Shown piece by piece: positions 46,469-57,420 of a stretch of 64,000 nucleotides of DNA. The stretch is from Dacryopinax spathularia (taxonomy: Eukaryota; Basidiomycota; Dacrymycetes; Dacrymycetales; Dacrymycetaceae), in the NCBI GenBank assembly GCA_037974965.1, contig JBBPFI010000012.1, forward strand, positions 124,001-188,000. Reading direction: 5' to 3'. The position numbers were made by a program, and so were the translations under genes. A model generated the notes under the pieces. That model searched no databases. It was not told where the DNA came from and was given only the letters and a program-made list of their open reading frames with translations. Each line of letters opens with the position of its first letter. Position 1 is the stretch's first letter.

Positions 46469-47336
46469 CGCTCTCGCTCTCGCTCTTCCTTCCTTCGAAT
46501 CCTAGTCTGCTCAATGTTGCGTGAGTGTGGAGCGTGACCGTTGGGTTTTGGTGCCGTGTGAGAGGGGAGATGATATGGGCGTGAACTGGGTGCTGTTACT
46601 ATAGCGTGTACCAGTCTTATGCAGGCGAAGATATCGAACCGGTTATACACCGCCTGAGCGAGCAATTCCACTGATGGGCAAGCAGAGCACTCGATAATAC
46701 CGGTTGAGGGTGGTGGGTCGGAGGCAGTGTTCAACAACTTCTCCGCGGATGACTCCTGATCCACCTGTCGTCTCCTGATCCAAGCACAAACAAATCCCAA
46801 TCCGATCGAACGTCAAACTAGACCAAGTAAGAGAACAGGAAATAGAGTGAAGGAGATGGAGGTATGGTTGAGGGTATTGTATTGTATTGTATGAGGTGCG
46901 GGCGATGCGCCCTTTTGGAGGTGCGGCGGCGGTATGGGCGGCAGACGGGCGGGCGGAATGCCGGGAATGAGAGACGCCAAGGTTGATGCCGTGAGAAGCC
47001 GAGATTCATTAGCGCGACGTCACTCCGCCCTCCTCCCCCGCACCCGCACGGGACAACACAGAGGCCTTCCAGGTTTCGTGAAAATGTGTCCGAAGTCTAG
47101 ACGCGTCCCAACTTGGGACGGAAGCCGGATAGCCGGACAAGGCCGAGACGGTGACGTTATACGGCTAGGGTCCTATATAAGGTAGATAGGTTTAAGTCGT
47201 CTCCCATCGCTCGAGGGTAATACATGTCGTTCTCGACTTTAAGTGATCCTCGAACCTTTCAAGATGGCGGACGCCTATCCCACCTACTCGACATGACACT
47301 CGTAGAGAAGGAGGTCGACTTGTCCGGGCCTGAAGA
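46469..47336. other. Intergenic region, start of the accessory block
   Basis: Upstream of the SH3-SAM gene. It contains a short ATTGT repeat near 46875-46890. No gene is supported. The first copy of the dispersed 20-bp core lies just to the right. Confidence 0.45.
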
Positions 47337-47395
47337 CTGAAATCGAAGCGTCGCCTGTGAATCCACCACAGAGGCGCGCGGAAAAGCTAATGTAC
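47337..47395 (-). repeat. Intron-shaped unit with the 20-bp core (copy 1)
   Basis: Minus strand: GTACAT donor, 26 nt, core at 47350-47369, then a TTTCAG end, 59 nt in all. It shares GCCTCT immediately before the core with the units at 57421 and 57537. No host gene is recognised. Confidence 0.55.
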
Positions 47396-47615
47396 GTATT
47401 CTCGGTTCTAGTTAAATCTACTACGAACTAATACTGACCTTTCTAACCAGGACAATGCATGCGTTCTGTGCGTTTACCTCGTCGAAGACGACCCCGAGGC
47501 ATTCACGTGAGTCGTAAGGGGGGCGGTGCACAGGAAATCCGGGGAAGCACCTTACCCCTATCTCTCCAAGACGGCAGGCGACCCTTCTCTCTCTTCATCC
47601 ACCATCACCTCCGAA

Positions 47616-48776
47616 ATGTCTCGTCTCGCTCGCCTCCTCCCTCCTTTTAGATTTCATTCTAACTCTAACTCTACTCTGCCTATCTCTGCCCCGAACGCCC
47701 CCGCAAATACGCCTGGTCCTGCCGCAACGCCAAACCCTCAAGCCTCGGTTCGCCGCCAGCCCGGATGGTGGCCGCAAATGCATAGGGCCGAGGGACCGCC
47801 TGCTCCTATCGAGCTACGTCCCATCGGTGACTCGAGTCTTCCCGTCGCTGTTGCAAGCCAGCCTTTGCCGCGCATCGTGCTCGTCCCGCCCTACCGAATC
47901 GATATCGAACAGACGATCAACGACCAGCTCGACTTGTGGTTGAAAGAGGGCATACCGACCACGACGCTGCTCTCGAACGTGCTCAACGCACAAGCTGGTG
48001 GTCCTTCTATCAAGGCGGAAGTCGATGGTGCGGACGAGAGAGTTGAGAGGGGCCAGAGAGGTGGTTCGGGGCGTGTCGCAGACGCCGAGCAGCGGGCTGT
48101 AGAAGGAGAGCCGCGTGCTGACGACAGCCGCGTGTCTCCTGAGCTGGAGGAGGGAATTCAGGTGCGTATCTCAATTTCGATTCGCATATGTGGTGGATTC
48201 ACAGGCGATGTCCGTCTGGGACAACTTGCTGACTCCGCTTCTAGAACGTTGCTCCCCGAGCTTGCATGTCGTTTTACGATATGGACGTCGACCAGCGCGA
48301 ACAGGCCATCCTCGAGGAGCGCGCCATAGGAGGTAACGCAGGAATCTGGTTCGTCCAGTACATCAGGGAAGGTATGGGCGCCTTGTCTAAAGCCAGCTGG
48401 GACGAGTTCGGCAAGCTTCGTCTCTGGTCGGCAAGAATCGTACCTTGCCTTTACCAGAGCGTCGCTGAGCCGGGAAGGGGACGCTTTGACGCAGGAGTCT
48501 GCCGCGACAACGTAGTCGGCATGATACTCCTTCTCCCCTTCGTCGTGCTCTTTTACCTTCTGCGCTTCATCTGGCGCAAAGTGAGCAATGGCAAGGTCTT
48601 TCGCCCTGCCGTTTTGATCCTGGGTAAGTCGTTTTCACTACCGTCCGTACGACTAGCGCTGACTGCTCTTAGTGACGTACTTCGTACTTTTGTACGCATT
48701 TCACTTCGACGCGCTCAAGCTGGTGATTGGCGTGCTGAAAGCCGTGCCCGGGTACGTAAAGGAGAAGTCTGAGTAG
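47616..48776 (+). CDS. Hypothetical membrane protein whose first intron carries the 20-bp core
   Basis: Modelled as join(47616..48161, 48245..48623, 48674..48776), about 341 aa. Exon 1 encodes a Pro/Ala-rich N-terminus, then VLVPPYRIDIEQTINDQLDLW. Exon 2 has MDVDQREQAILEERA and a strong membrane segment (NVVGMILLLPFVVLFYLLRF) followed by basic residues. Exon 3 has a second hydrophobic segment (TYFVLLYAFHF). I do not recognise the family. Intron 1 (48162-48244, 83 nt, phase 0) has a GTGCGT donor, GCTGACT branch and TCTAG end, and contains the dispersed core. Intron 2 is 50 nt. An alternative 3' splice site, TTCACAG inside the core, would open another frame that soon stops. Confidence 0.6.
48162..48244 (+). 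repeat. Core-bearing intron within the hypothetical membrane protein gene
   Basis: 83 nt with GTGCGT donor, 28 nt to the core (48190-48209), TTGCTGACTC as branch region and CTTCTAG end. The stretch CGCATAT directly before the core is also found in the unit at 56150. This is the only core copy for which removal restores a convincing coding frame on both sides. Confidence 0.7.
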
Positions 48777-48973
48777 GTCTCGTACTGTTTTCTCTCTCTC
48801 TTTTTCTCGCAACGTGTGACTGCATAGTTACCCACTGCATACCGATACCTAGACGTGTGTATTCTCCCCCCGACCCGCTTGAATGAAACTTGTGTAACTA
48901 TCTTTGCTCTAGTCCGTCTGTGGTGTGCCGTCAAATCGTTTCTTCTTCAGACCAGGTCCGTCGCTCCTCGGGC

Positions 48974-48993
48974 TTCGCCTGTGAATCCACCAA
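48974..48993 (-). repeat. Isolated copy of the 20-bp core
   Basis: Seen on the + strand as TTCGCCTGTGAATCCACCAA. It lies about 100 bp left of the first unit of the 90-bp array and is followed by sequence resembling the 102-bp unit of the 53-kb array (GCCAACACGAGC), so it may be a worn first unit. Confidence 0.6.
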
Positions 48994-49073
48994 TATACTG
49001 ATGGAGAGTCGTCAGATCGGCAGGAAAGTCAGGCCAAGCCGCTCACATCTACTGCCAACACGAGCTGGAGCCT

Positions 49074-49553
49074 GGGGCTCGTGAATCCACCACTATCCAT
49101 ACAAATGCTCCCCTGGTCGGCAGGAGTACCAGCCCTGCTATTGCTGGCGACTTCAGGCTGTTCGTCGCCTGCGAATCCACCACTATCCATACCAATCCTC
49201 CTCCTGTCGGCAGGAGTACCAGCCCTGCTATTGCTGGCGACTTCAGGCTGTTCGTCGCCTGCGAATCCACCACTATCCACACCAATCCTCCTCCTGTCGG
49301 CAGGAGTACCAGCCCTGCTATTGCTGGCGACTTCAGGCTGTTCGTTGCCTGCGAATCCACCACTATCCATACCAATCCTCCTCCTGTCGGCAGGAGTACC
49401 AGCCCTGCTATTGCTGGCGACTTCAGGCTGTTCGTCGCCTGCGAATCCACCACTATCCACACCAATCCTCCTCCTGTCGGCAGGAGTACCAGCCCTGCTA
49501 TTGCTGGCGACTTCAGGCTGTTCGTCACCTGCGAATCCACCACTACAAATCAC
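49074..49553 (-). repeat. Tandem array of a 90-bp unit containing the core
   Basis: Six core copies start at 49074 (worn), 49164, 49254, 49344, 49434 and 49524, exactly 90 bp apart. The unit is nearly identical between copies. Each unit holds the core plus CTATCCA(C/T)ACCAATCCTCC, which is also in the 102-bp array at 53 kb, then a private part (GGCAGGAGTACCAGCCCTGC). Because 90 is a multiple of three, frames stay open on both strands; I do not call any of them a gene. The array ends about 120 bp from the stop of the minus-strand gene at 49672. Confidence 0.85.
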
Positions 49554-49671
49554 GATGCTGAGCTACTGTTCAAGACCAGCAGAGCTGTCGTCTGCATTCC
49601 AAGTGTTTTATTCTACAACTACAATGACGAGCGGCTATACGAGTCATTCTTCCACTACCAGTACCTCCTGT

Positions 49672-52295
49672 CTACGCATCTTCTTGTGGATTCAGGGCGA
49701 CGTTGTCCTTGAAGTATCGACTCTCTGCCAGCTTCTTGCTACCCAGTGCATTGATCATCCCCTCGTAGCTCAGAGGGATGCCCCAGACCTCACCGTCACG
49801 TCCATCCGGGAAGTCATCCTCTCCGCCGAAGAAGTGCTCACGAATGAGCTCGTCTAGGTCGTTTATATCTCCTCTGGGAGCCGGTCCTTCCTCGTCGAAG
49901 TACTTGATGGGTACTGAGAGAAGATGAGCTACTAGCGTGCATATAGGCAGGAATGGCTTACTGTTGCCATAAACGCCGTTGCACCACATGCAGATACCTT
50001 TGTGCCGACGGCATCGCACGCAACATTGCCTTTCCCACCTCCGGCACCAGCGATCCGGGCCTTTCCGTTGAGCTTTCGATACTCGACATCCGTGGCAGGC
50101 ATTCGCCTCGTCATGAATCTGTACTGGGTTAGAAAAGGTGAGCGGGACGTACAAGGAGGCAGCGAACAAAGATGTTTCCCTCCGGATACCCCGTGATCTT
50201 AACCGTTCCGTGCCTCTTGATATCTTCCGGCGTGGGCCAGTTGTCAGCTTTATAAGTCTTGATATCCCAGTAGTTCGATTGCCGTAGTAAAGCTTTGGGA
50301 AAGGGGTTGATCTTCTTAGACTTGGAGGGTCGCATACGCCGTGGGTTTCCTTCCACGCCGGTGTCGTTGTCTTCCACCATTCCATCGTCTCTCAGCAGAA
50401 CAGAGGATGACAGCTCGATACGACGAGCAGCAGTATGTTGTCCATAACGATATTCCCATTCATCCTTTCCCATTGGGAAACGCGCCGAGCTCAGCAAGGC
50501 GGCACGTGTAAGAGGCGCCGCCGGCCGTTGTAAGAAGCGACCACTCGGGAGCTTGAGGTGCAGGCGCTCGGCGATTACTCTGGGGACTCGAAGAGGATCA
50601 AATGGGTATCGCCATTTGTCATATCGTACCATCCACTCAAAGAGGTTGATGAGGACATCAATGATCTGTGTCGCTTGCTCGACCGTAAAAGCAGAGTCAT
50701 TCGCTTGATGCTGCTCCAAAGTTGCCTGTAACACATCGTCATGATCTGTCAAATGGAGAGGATGTGCTACAAAGACGCACCATTGCCACCGTCACATCAG
50801 CAAACCATTTGGTGACCCGGTCTTCATTACGTCTTAGGGGTGGCCGAGGTTTTTCGCGATTGACGCTGCACAAGATGCCTTCTATAAACAAAGAAGAGTA
50901 GTAATCCGCGTTGAATGAGGCGTATGGCCCGCTTCGATCGACGCGGTCGTAAATTTCGTCCCAATCGATATCGGGAGCGACCTCTCTTTTGTTCGGCAGT
51001 GGATCTGGCATTTCCATGTGTCTTTCCCAGCTCAAAAGAAGGAAGATTTCGTCCGTAATAATACCTCTCGACTCAAGCATGATACTGTGGCCGTCTGTCT
51101 CTCGAATCGATCCATCTAAGCGAGCTGCGAGTGCAATTTCCTGGAGATCGGGAGAACATAAGTAGGAGGAGAGTGGGATGTAGAAGCAGAAGAAGCGTAC
51201 CACGTAATGTCCTCGCCTGGCGAGCATCTCTTGTGTCTGAGCTTGAGATATAGTTGCATACTCTCCGAACCAAGGTAGAGCAAATACACGCAGTCTGGCG
51301 AACCAGTCTATGAGCTCCTGAGGTGAGGTGCATTTGCGCAACAGCTCATGCCAATCGTCTTCCCATAGAGAAGGCAGAGCTGAAATCTCTTTCCGAAGAA
51401 GATTCTCCCTTGGGGTATCAATGCGCTTCAAGCGATAGCCGTCCGGTCGTAGAGCAGGCCAGTCAGAAGGAATATGTTCGCGATAGCGATCATTAATCTT
51501 GAACAGCAGCTCTTCGAGATGGGCCAGATACCTGTTCACGATCCTTGCAGTGCTCCTGTTCCAGTCGCTGCTAGCGCCCTACTTGCCTATTGGTGATATC
51601 CAGCGATGTACCCAGGAGTCACTTACCACCCAGTCGTATGCCGCGGTCCACCACCCTTCCAGTACGGCGATGTCTTCCTCCGTACTACTGTCACTTACCG
51701 GAGGCCTGGGCGCCACAAGCAGATGACACAGGCGTTCAATGTGTCGGTATACGATAAGCTCGTTTTCTCGCTGCTCAAGGGTCGGGAGAATGCATAGACC
51801 ATGCTCATCTGCGAGAGCCCAGGCCTGCCAGGGAACATCACCGATTGCAAGCAAGGCTTCAGACTCCCAGGGAGACGTCTCGTTCGTCTCGTCATCATGG
51901 TCAGGGACATTACTCGAGCTCGGTTGCCCAGGTAGAACGTGTTGTAAGGGGGAGGTAGCCGTAGATCGCGCGAATCGAGTATACGATCGAATGCGCTCTT
52001 CTTCTGCATGTCGCTTTCGTTCAGCATCAGCCTTCTTCGCCGCCAACTCGGCCCGCTTCTGCTTCTGCGCCGTTTGCCGGTCTAGAATAGCCAGTGTTTC
52101 CTCTGCCTCCATTATCCCCGGTACTCTTGGGCGGGGGAGAGTCGATTCATCATCGGCAGGCTCAGGCGGCGCGTTATCAACGGAGGGTTTCAGTGCATAT
52201 AGGCGTTGAACTTGCCCAGGAATGGAAGTGGGATCTTCATGAGATGCCTCTGATTCATCGTCGGGTCCCACATCATTTGCACCGAATATACTCAT
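49672..52295 (-). CDS. Hypothetical protein with C-terminal cysteine cluster
   Basis: Six exons: complement(join(49672..49913, 49962..50118, 50168..50725, 50781..51140, 51201..51578, 51627..52295)), 787 aa; all joins keep frame. Residues about 80-135 form a charged coiled coil (QKQKRAELAAKKADAERKR). The middle has LAHLEELLFKINDRYREH, DWFARLRVFALPWFGEY and IIDVLINLFEWMVRYD, with no fold I know. Exon 5 encodes a dense cluster, ACHGCR, then DRWC, then CCVRC and CMWC, spaced like a zinc-binding knuckle. The acidic C-terminus follows. A similar cluster is in the gene at 59490. Start taken as MSIFGAND at 52295; an in-frame ATG exists at 52400. Possibly an agaricomycete-restricted regulator, function unknown. 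Confidence 0.6.
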
Positions 52296-52940
52296 GCTTA
52301 TGCTTGTTGTATTATGAGATCTCGATGGAGTAGAGCCGGATGCAGGAGGAGACGGCCCTATCCGATTTGGAGGATGGAGGCGATTGTCCCACTGGACCAT
52401 TTCTAACTGCTTGAGTGAGTGGATTTGAGAGTATGTCGAGGAGAGAGTGGAGATATCTAGGTCTATGAATTATGGAGCTGCAATAGCAGGAAGGTGGATG
52501 GGATCGTTGAAGATAAGGTGGTAGTGGTGCTAGGACAGCCAGGTGGACGCGCCTGATATTCATCACGTGATTCAAGAACCAAGATTGGCCAGCTGACTTT
52601 GCCAGCACAGCTTCTGCGGAGCCAATGGGTCCCCCTATCTCAGCCCCACACCTTACCAACCCGCCTTCTGATCACAACGACCACCTACCTCTCTGTCTGT
52701 CACAACCACCCCCATCGACCATCGCCTTCAAAGACTCTAGTTTCGTGAGCCCGTCTCGGACAAGTTTCTTTGAGTTCTCACTTACCAGTCTAACCAGAGA
52801 TCTCTATTTTTCTATTCCAAGTGGTGCAAGGGAGAAGACGGTATCTGCAACGTCACGCAAGCGCCGCCGTCTCATCATCACTGTTCAGGTACCTGTACAT
52901 CCATTCTTACCAGCTTCAGGACTCTCACTCCGCGGCAGGT
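52296..52940. other. Divergent intergenic region
   Basis: About 0.65 kb between two divergent genes. The + frame open from 52821 could extend the right-hand gene upstream, or a GTACCT...CAG stretch at 52889-52939 could be a short 5' intron. Confidence 0.4.
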
Positions 52941-54182
52941 ATGACCAGAACTCAGCCATCAACTGAGGCCGCCATAACGGCACCGGTTATTGCCTGCGAT
53001 TCCAGCACTATCCGCACCAATCCTCCTCACATGGCTAGGGGTAACAACCCTAACTCGGAGCCCGCACATCCCGCCAACACGAGCGTGGGCGTCGCCTGTG
53101 AATCCACCACTATCCACACCAATCCTCCGGGATATGGTGAGGGTAACAACCCTAACTCAGAGCCCGCACATCCCGCCAACACGAGCGTGGGCGTCGCCTG
53201 TGAATCCACCACTATCCACACCGATCCTCCGGGATATGGTGAGGGTAACAACCCTAACTCGGAGCTCGCACACCCCGCCAACGCGAGCTTGGGCGTCGCC
53301 TGTGAATCCACCACTATCCACACCAATCCTCCGGGATATGGTGAGGGTAACAACCCTAACTCGGAGCTCGCACACCCCGCCAATGCGAGCTTGGGCGTCG
53401 CCTGTGAATCCACCACTATCCACACCAATCCTCCGGGATATGGTGAGGGTAACAACCCTAACTCGGAGCTCGCACACCCCGCCAATGCGAGCTTGGGCGT
53501 CGCCTGTGAATCCACCACTATCCACAATGTTCACGCCGGTTATGATAAGGCGGACAAGCCTGCGCAGCCTGTCCGCACCGCACGGCTAGGGCAGGCTTTG
53601 TCCAGGCATGCGAGACCGTCCTCTCCGAACATCCTGGACGAATCATACGAGCTGGACCCTCATCTGCCTAGCGCTCTTGAGCGAATGGATGCGTACTCAG
53701 CCTATTTGCGCAGTATCGAGACAACCGATGCCGTGCAATTGGCTGTCATCCATGAGCGCCTTCGCGTGATGGAGGTGTGGCGGCGGGCGCTGATTCAGAA
53801 CGAGCCGCTGACGGTGCTCGACTTATTGGGCGGCACCGCCCCCCCACCCTACAATCCCGATTGGTACGCCAAGTTCATCGTAGCTGAGGTTGACCTGCCT
53901 GCCCCAGCAGCGATGGAAACCAGCATGCTCAAGCCAGACGTGTGGAATCCTGTCACAACCAAGCCGGCAGAGCGGGTTTATCACAAGCCTGGCCTGGGAT
54001 ATGGCCCCGAAGTCTATACCAATGTCGACGCCGCTCGTGCTTACCGCGCCAGATGCGAGGAAGATCGCCGCCGTGCGCGCGAGTTGCGAGAGCAGCGCGG
54101 CCTGACCACAATGGCTGCTCGACTCTCGTCCTGGTGGACCAGCGTGACGGGTGGTTATCAGACAGTACGGCTGACCGTCTAA
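52941..54182 (+). CDS. Hypothetical protein with six 34-residue tandem repeats
   Basis: Open frame, 413 aa from the ATG at 52941 (453 aa from 52821). Residues about 15-195 are six 34-residue repeats built on VACESTTIHTNPPGYGEGNN and then PNSELAHPANASLG. The unique C-terminal half looks like ordinary protein: a helix-rich part (LERMDAYSAYLRSIET, IHERLRVMEVWRRALIQ), a GGTAPPPYNPDWYAKF turn, and a basic helix (ARCEEDRRRARELREQ). I recognise no family. The repeat half is the 102-bp DNA array, whose core also occurs in introns and spacers nearby. So either the gene has taken up a minisatellite, or translation begins beyond the array. Confidence 0.45.
   Translation: MTRTQPSTEAAITAPVIACDSSTIRTNPPHMARGNNPNSEPAHPANTSVGVACESTTIHTNPPGYGEGNNPNSEPAHPANTSVGVACESTTIHTDPPGYGEGNNPNSELAHPANASLGVACESTTIHTNPPGYGEGNNPNSELAHPANASLGVACESTTIHTNPPGYGEGNNPNSELAHPANASLGVACESTTIHNVHAGYDKADKPAQPVRTARLGQALSRHARPSSPNILDESYELDPHLPSALERMDAYSAYLRSIETTDAVQLAVIHERLRVMEVWRRALIQNEPLTVLDLLGGTAPPPYNPDWYAKFIVAEVDLPAPAAMETSMLKPDVWNPVTTKPAERVYHKPGLGYGPEVYTNVDAARAYRARCEEDRRRARELREQRGLTTMAARLSSWWTSVTGGYQTVRLTV
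52989..53530 (-). repeat. Tandem array of a 102-bp unit containing the core
   Basis: Core copies start at 52989 (worn), 53091, 53193, 53295, 53397 and 53499, exactly 102 bp apart. The unit shares its first 38 bp or so with the 90-bp array at 49 kb, but the rest (GGTGAGGGTAACAACCCTAA and onward) is different. Units 2-6 are almost identical, so the array is young or kept uniform. Spacing is a multiple of three and the + frame stays open. Confidence 0.88.
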
Positions 54183-54559
54183 CGTCCAAAACGGCTTGTC
54201 ATTATGTTTCTTTGCCTTGCGGTAGTCCACTTCCGCTTTCACTCTCATTTTTGATCGTATACTTCCCGAAATCGCTCAGCCTCCATTGTATTCCGTAGCC
54301 TGTGCCATCAGGGCTGTCTAGTACCAATACAGCAGGTTTCCCTCACACTAAGCGTGCTACAGTCCCTATTGCAAACAGTTGCCCTTTCTTCAGTCCCCAT
54401 TGCAAAGAGGTATACTACCAGCCTGCAACGCTAAGAAAACGCGGCGATTCTATGATCTGTCACGCACAGGCACCAGCACATTCGACATCTTATGAGTCCC
54501 GCTCACAGGGCTTTGTGTGTGTGCATCAGTTATGACCGGCTCACCCCGAGCCAGCGACC

Positions 54560-54720
54560 ATCCGGCCGAACACCCGATTTGGGACCCAGCCGACTTGGGG
54601 GCCAGCCGACTTGGGAGCCAGCCGACTTGGGAGCCAGCGGATTTGGAATCCAGCCGAACTAGAAGCAGGAGATATAGGAGCCGGTAGATATGGGAGCCAC
54701 AAGACCCGGAAGCCGGCAGA
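54560..54720 (+). repeat. Short tandem array, 16-17 bp unit (left arm)
   Basis: About eight degenerate units of GGGAGCCAGCCGACTT, fading rightwards (GGAGCCGGTAGATATG and similar). The reverse-complement version of the same unit forms another array at 59070-59220, so the two arms face each other across 4.4 kb. Confidence 0.7.
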
Positions 54721-55341
54721 ACAAGCAGCCCGGTGTTTGTAGGAAGGTCAGGTTGAAAGGCCGATCGAAGCGGTAGGCGCAGGAGATGGCGGCCGGTAGA
54801 AAAGGAATTCGGTCAAATCCTAGTCCAGCAGAACAGGAAGGCGTTCGTTTCGGCAACCTAACGAACGCGGACACATTGATAAGCGGAGCCACCGGGAACC
54901 AGGTCATAGCAGCCGCGGCCGTAGTGACAGATGAATGATGGACTTATCAACGGACCCGACGATCCTATGTATACAGAGCAATCACCGACGTAGTTTAAGT
55001 TGTCTTCTAAAGTAACTGGACAGATAATCATAGTCGTACATATTGGAAGCAAGAGAAGCACTGGTGGGTGGCGTTGTCAACGCGCGTTTGTTGTTTGTTA
55101 TCATTGGACCCTAAACCAACTTGAGGTCTTACCTCCACAACGTGGAAGGCCTCCTCGCATCTGTTGGAGACCGCTTGATCACCCCAATTCCCGACCGAAT
55201 ATCACTTACTTGTTTCCACCTCTGCTTACTATCCCGCCACAGAGTACAAGGCCAAGAGCCTTCTGCCGATTCGAGCACATCTCTCCACCGAATGTCCAGG
55301 GTACGTTCCCAATAGAAAATCCTTCCATGTCTGGCTGACCC

Positions 55342-55421
55342 GTGCGCTTTGTTGTCTCTGGTGGATTCACAGGCGACAGCCGTCATGTACCATCATAATG
55401 GACTGACAAAGCGAGCGCCAG
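55342..55421 (+). repeat. Intron-shaped unit with the 20-bp core
   Basis: GTGCGC donor, core at 55358-55377, GACTGACAAA as possible branch region and GCGCCAG end, 80 nt. No host gene is recognised. Confidence 0.5.
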
Positions 55422-55676
55422 TATCGTCGCTGAGTGGATGCGAAGCCAGTCAAGTATCATAGCAGTACGGAGGACTTTGCCCGGCTCAAAGCGATGCCAA
55501 ACGAGGCTTGCCAACAGGTGGTACGTAGCTCGAATGAGTGTTGTTTGACGGTACCACTGATGTCCAAGTAGGCATCCAAGTAATGAGTGGGGCTGGAGCA
55601 ATCAAGAGTTCGTTGACAGGTGTCTGGCGTCAGTAGTGGTCGAACAGGTGTCGGTACCCCAGTAGCATGGGGTCTG

Positions 55677-55696
55677 GTGGTGGATTCACAGTCGAC
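55677..55696 (+). repeat. Core copy, one base changed
   Basis: GTGGTGGATTCACAGTCGAC. It is preceded within 30 nt by GTGTCGGTACC, which could act as a donor, and followed by a CTTAAC branch-like motif; unit ends were not set. Confidence 0.5.
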
Positions 55697-55803
55697 CCCT
55701 ACGCTCGTTCTGTCGGTCGACTTAACGGAATCATCTGGTCCATCGGGAAGAGTCCCTTTCGGCAGTAGGCCATCGTGCTTATCGCCAGGAGAGAGATGTG
55801 GTT

Positions 55804-55862
55804 GTAAGCTGGGGGGTATCTAGTGGTGGATTCATAGGCGATACCTGAGCGGAAGGTCGCAG
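55804..55862 (+). repeat. Intron-shaped unit with the 20-bp core
   Basis: GTAAGC donor, core GTGGTGGATTCATAGGCGAT at 55823-55842, ACCTGAGC as branch region and TCGCAG end, 59 nt (an alternative AG lies 6 nt on). Confidence 0.5.
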
Positions 55863-56149
55863 CCCTAGTCCTTTTGCAGGTTGACGCAGCAAGTCTCATG
55901 CTCTTTCAGGTTGGCAAGGGCATACTAGCGCCGCATGACCCGTAAGCAAACTCCGTCTCTGTTAGTGAATGCGGACTGACCGTGGCACTAGGTCTTGGAG
56001 CCGATCCTGTTGGAATAGAGTATTGCCAGAAGCATGAGGTGTATGCGTGGTTTCGGTTGCTGAGTTAGAAGGAAATGGTATTCGGTGGTGTAGCGATTTG
56101 GGAGGGATCGTTGAAAGTGGGGAACAGGTGTTAGAGGTGAAAGACAAAG

Positions 56150-56237
56150 GTACGTGTAACTCAGCTTTGATGCGCATATGTGGTGGATTCACAGGCGACG
56201 CTTCAGACTTGGGACCCTTGCTCATTTGCCTTACAAG
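56150..56237 (+). repeat. Intron-shaped unit with the 20-bp core
   Basis: GTACGT donor, 30 nt, core at 56180-56199, TTACAAG end, 88 nt; a further CGTACTGAG...TTCAG offers an alternative end at 56262. It shares GCGCATAT before the core with the intron at 48162. Confidence 0.55.
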
Positions 56238-56729
56238 CCTTAGCGTACTGAGACGTGTTCAGTTAGCGGGTCGCAGGACTGGAGCCCTTGCATGTCCGAG
56301 GAATCGCCCGGGCTTAACTCTCCATCTCCAAGATGCAAGGTCCGCCTGTTCCTTAGCGAACCAGATTGCTTTCCCCGTGCTGATGAACTGTGCAATTACA
56401 GACGCCTCGACGTCTGGATCCATAAGGATACTCATTCACTGGATGGAGTAAGGGAGAAGGTGTTTGGTTTCGAAGTTCGCATGTGTGGGCGAGGTATCTC
56501 GGACTTAGACACTTGGCTTGGCTCGTAACCATCTGCAGCCACCATCCGGGCTGAGGGGAGCTCTGATTCTTGAGGGGTTGGGTGATCCGGACGAAACGTA
56601 TCATGCTGATTCCTCGAGTTGAAGTACTCGCGCCATCCATCTACTTTGGCTTTCCTTCCACCTTTCATTAACCATCCGACTCGAACATATCAAACCGCCG
56701 TACTTTACATATCGCTGTACTCCCACATC

Positions 56730-57010
56730 CGGCTCTCCTTCGACATCCCACTCTCACTTCAACATCCGACTCTCTTTCAACATCCTACTCTGCCTCTACA
56801 TCCCACTCTCCTTCGACATCCCACTCTCCTTCGACATCCCACTCTCCTTCTACATCCCACTCTCGTCCTACATCGTACTCTCCTCCGACAACTCACTCTG
56901 CTTCTACATCCCACTCTCCTCCTACATCCTACTCTCCTCCGACAACTCACTCTGCTTCTACATCCCACTCTCCTCCTACATCCTACTCTCCTTCGACAAC
57001 CTACTCAATT
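56730..57010 (+). repeat. 18-bp satellite array
   Basis: About 16 units of CACTCTCCTTCGACATCC and variants (TTCTAC, TCCTAC, TCCGACAA), fading out to about 57390. The unit in reverse complement, ATGTCGAAGGAGAGAGCG, codes for the MSKERA repeat of the gene at 59490-61552, and single units occur in the introns at 51141-51200 and 63559-63619. Confidence 0.8.
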
Positions 57011-57420
57011 TCAACAGCCCGGTATCCTATCAACGTCCCGCACATTTTCGACCATCCGCTCTCCCCTTGTACCTCATAGACTTACATCCCTTTCTTCTTC
57101 TGCATGACGCTCTCCTTCTACATCCACCTCGTTCTACATCGGCGTCTGCTTCTTCACCCCACTGTCCCCGGATGTCCCGTACATTGCGCTACTACCTTTG
57201 CCGCGTCTCTTTTTGCTTTTCGGCGGCCCACTCTCATCTGCAAATCGCTCTCATTCTGTCTCTCACTCACCTTTAACACTTATCTCTCCTTCCACATCCC
57301 GCTTAATATTGACACTTCCTGTTCTCTTGAGTCTGTCTGCTGCGTCTCACTCACACTCCTTGTACATCCCGCTCACCTTTTCTACCCTCATACTTCAAAC
57401 CCTTGCGAACATGATCAGAG

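Noticed and set aside
49029-49857. Long repeat-containing open frames over the 90-bp array on both strands
   Set aside because: A stop-free unit whose length is a multiple of three keeps several frames open by itself. No unique protein part or intron supports any of them.
49074-53530. CRISPR-like arrays of repeats with regular spacing
   Set aside because: The whole 90- or 102-bp unit repeats, so there are no variable spacers, and the surrounding genes are eukaryotic with introns. These are minisatellites.
56777-56968. Arg/Cys-rich 63-residue minus-strand protein
   Set aside because: It is only the translation of the 18-bp satellite.
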